DNA from: Acidobacteriota bacterium
GTDB taxonomy: Bacteria; Acidobacteriota; UBA890; WLXD01
Length of the DNA stretch: 64,000 bases
Assembly: GCA_012103255.1 (NCBI GenBank)
Contig: WLXD01000002.1
Location: 806,001 to 870,000 of the forward strand
Direction: 5' to 3'
This document shows positions 63,504 to 64,000 of the stretch, one piece after another. How positions within the stretch are numbered: position 1 is the first letter of the stretch; each line of letters starts with the position of its first letter. A program made the position numbers and the translations under genes. The notes beneath the pieces were generated by a model, which was not told the origin of the DNA, ran no database searches, and saw only the letters and a program-made list of their open reading frames with translations.

Positions 63504-64000
63504 ATGACTAGCACCGACCAGCATCCGTCTTTCGAACCAACGACGACCACCGACTCCGTGCGGTTCGGCCCCTTCGAATTCTCCGGCGTCACACGCGAGT
63601 TGTATCGGGATGGCCTCAAGGTCGATCTGCCCGACCGAGCTGCGCGAGTTCTAGCTCTTCTGCTGCGAAATCCCGGCGAGATGATCGCCAAGGAACAGAT
63701 CTACGCGGAAGTTTGGCCCGAGACCGCCGTGTCGGAGCATTCACTCACGGAGGCCATTTCTCTCGTACGTCAGGCACTCGGCGACGATTCGCGGTGTCCG
63801 GCGTTCGTGGAAACAATTCGGGGCCGCGGCTATCGCTTCATCACGCCGCGGACTCCCAGCACCGCCGAGGGCCCGACGCCGTCCGAGAACACACCGTCCG
63901 ACCGCAGGCCGATACCCGTCGCCCAGCTCGTTGCCGCGGTGATCGCGCTTGCCCTCGTCTTTGGGGCATTCCTCATGGTGCTCTCGATGTCGTTCGTCTC
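63504..64000 (+). CDS. Membrane winged-helix (OmpR/CadC-like) regulator, 3' truncated by window edge
   Basis: First 165 residues of a gene running off the window. AAGG just before the ATG at 63504. OmpR-type winged helix (about 18-115): VRFGPFEFSGVTRELYRDG, LPDRAARVLALLLRNPGEMI, IYAEVWPETAVSEHSLTEAI and FVETIRGRGYRFITP. Then a Pro/Ser-rich linker and a TM (LVAAVIALALVFGAFLM). Third such regulator in the window; a propeller or TPR domain would be expected downstream. Confidence 0.85.
   Translation, partial: MTSTDQHPSFEPTTTTDSVRFGPFEFSGVTRELYRDGLKVDLPDRAARVLALLLRNPGEMIAKEQIYAEVWPETAVSEHSLTEAISLVRQALGDDSRCPAFVETIRGRGYRFITPRTPSTAEGPTPSENTPSDRRPIPVAQLVAAVIALALVFGAFLMVLSMSFV

Noticed and set aside
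1-64000. tRNA, rRNA or CRISPR
   Set aside because: No T-loop/acceptor pattern, rRNA stretch or regularly spaced repeat array was found on either strand by eye.

Overview
No rRNA, tRNA or core housekeeping gene is present, so the lineage is inferred. The DNA is strongly G+C-rich. It carries six long FtsX/MacB-type permeases of the ADOP class (acidobacterial duplicated orphan permease), five of them coupled to PadR-type repressors. It also has many exported peptidases and amidohydrolases, winged-helix regulators with a membrane segment, and many GTG/TTG starts. This fits Acidobacteriota best. Gemmatimonadota or a related soil or marine phylum is possible.

Layout. 1-6.4 kb: 3' end of an ADOP permease; a cysteine synthase-glutaredoxin fusion broken by one in-frame TGA; a three-gene membrane operon ending in a small YidC/Oxa1 homologue; a DUF1579-like and a DUF2071-like gene. 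6.5-32.2 kb: five PadR-ADOP pairs, each with a 4-base stop/start overlap (two are convergent with each other). They are interspersed with an exported TPR lipoprotein, an erythromycin-esterase/ChaN-like protein, an FAD amine-oxidase-like lipoprotein, a YncE-like propeller with a membrane partner, an NHL-propeller lipoprotein with a CPBP protease, and an alpha/beta hydrolase with a membrane winged-helix regulator. 32.3-35.7 kb: a LytS/LytTR two-component pair flanked by two exported proteins. 35.9-39 kb: an M24-M28 exopeptidase operon. 39-40.6 kb: HipBA. 40.7-44.1 kb: two tandem paralogous secreted proteins, a cold-shock protein, a membrane protein and a catalytically dead hydrolase. 44.3-58.7 kb: a winged-helix/TolB-propeller regulator, two exported amidohydrolases, a cytoplasmic M24 peptidase, a PQQ-type propeller, a membrane-anchored ureohydrolase with a beta-barrel, and an S9 oligopeptidase. 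58.8-64 kb: another PadR, a two-lobed retropepsin-like/PDZ protein, a large secreted protein, a GntR-membrane pair, and the start of a third membrane winged-helix regulator.

The common theme is envelope peptide and amide degradation (two M24 peptidases, M28, S9, amidohydrolases, ureohydrolase, FAD oxidase), surrounded by ligand-responsive repressors that control orphan permeases. No ATPase or periplasmic adaptor partner for any permease lies in the window. Several repressor genes have clear dyads upstream. Four otherwise intact genes in the first 32 kb are broken by a single nonsense or indel event (codon 171 of the cysteine synthase fusion, two ADOP genes, one hydrolase). One of these is an 11-C tract at the start of an ADOP gene, a candidate phase-variation switch if it is not a sequencing error. 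Two other genes appear to start at CTG codons overlapping the upstream TGA.
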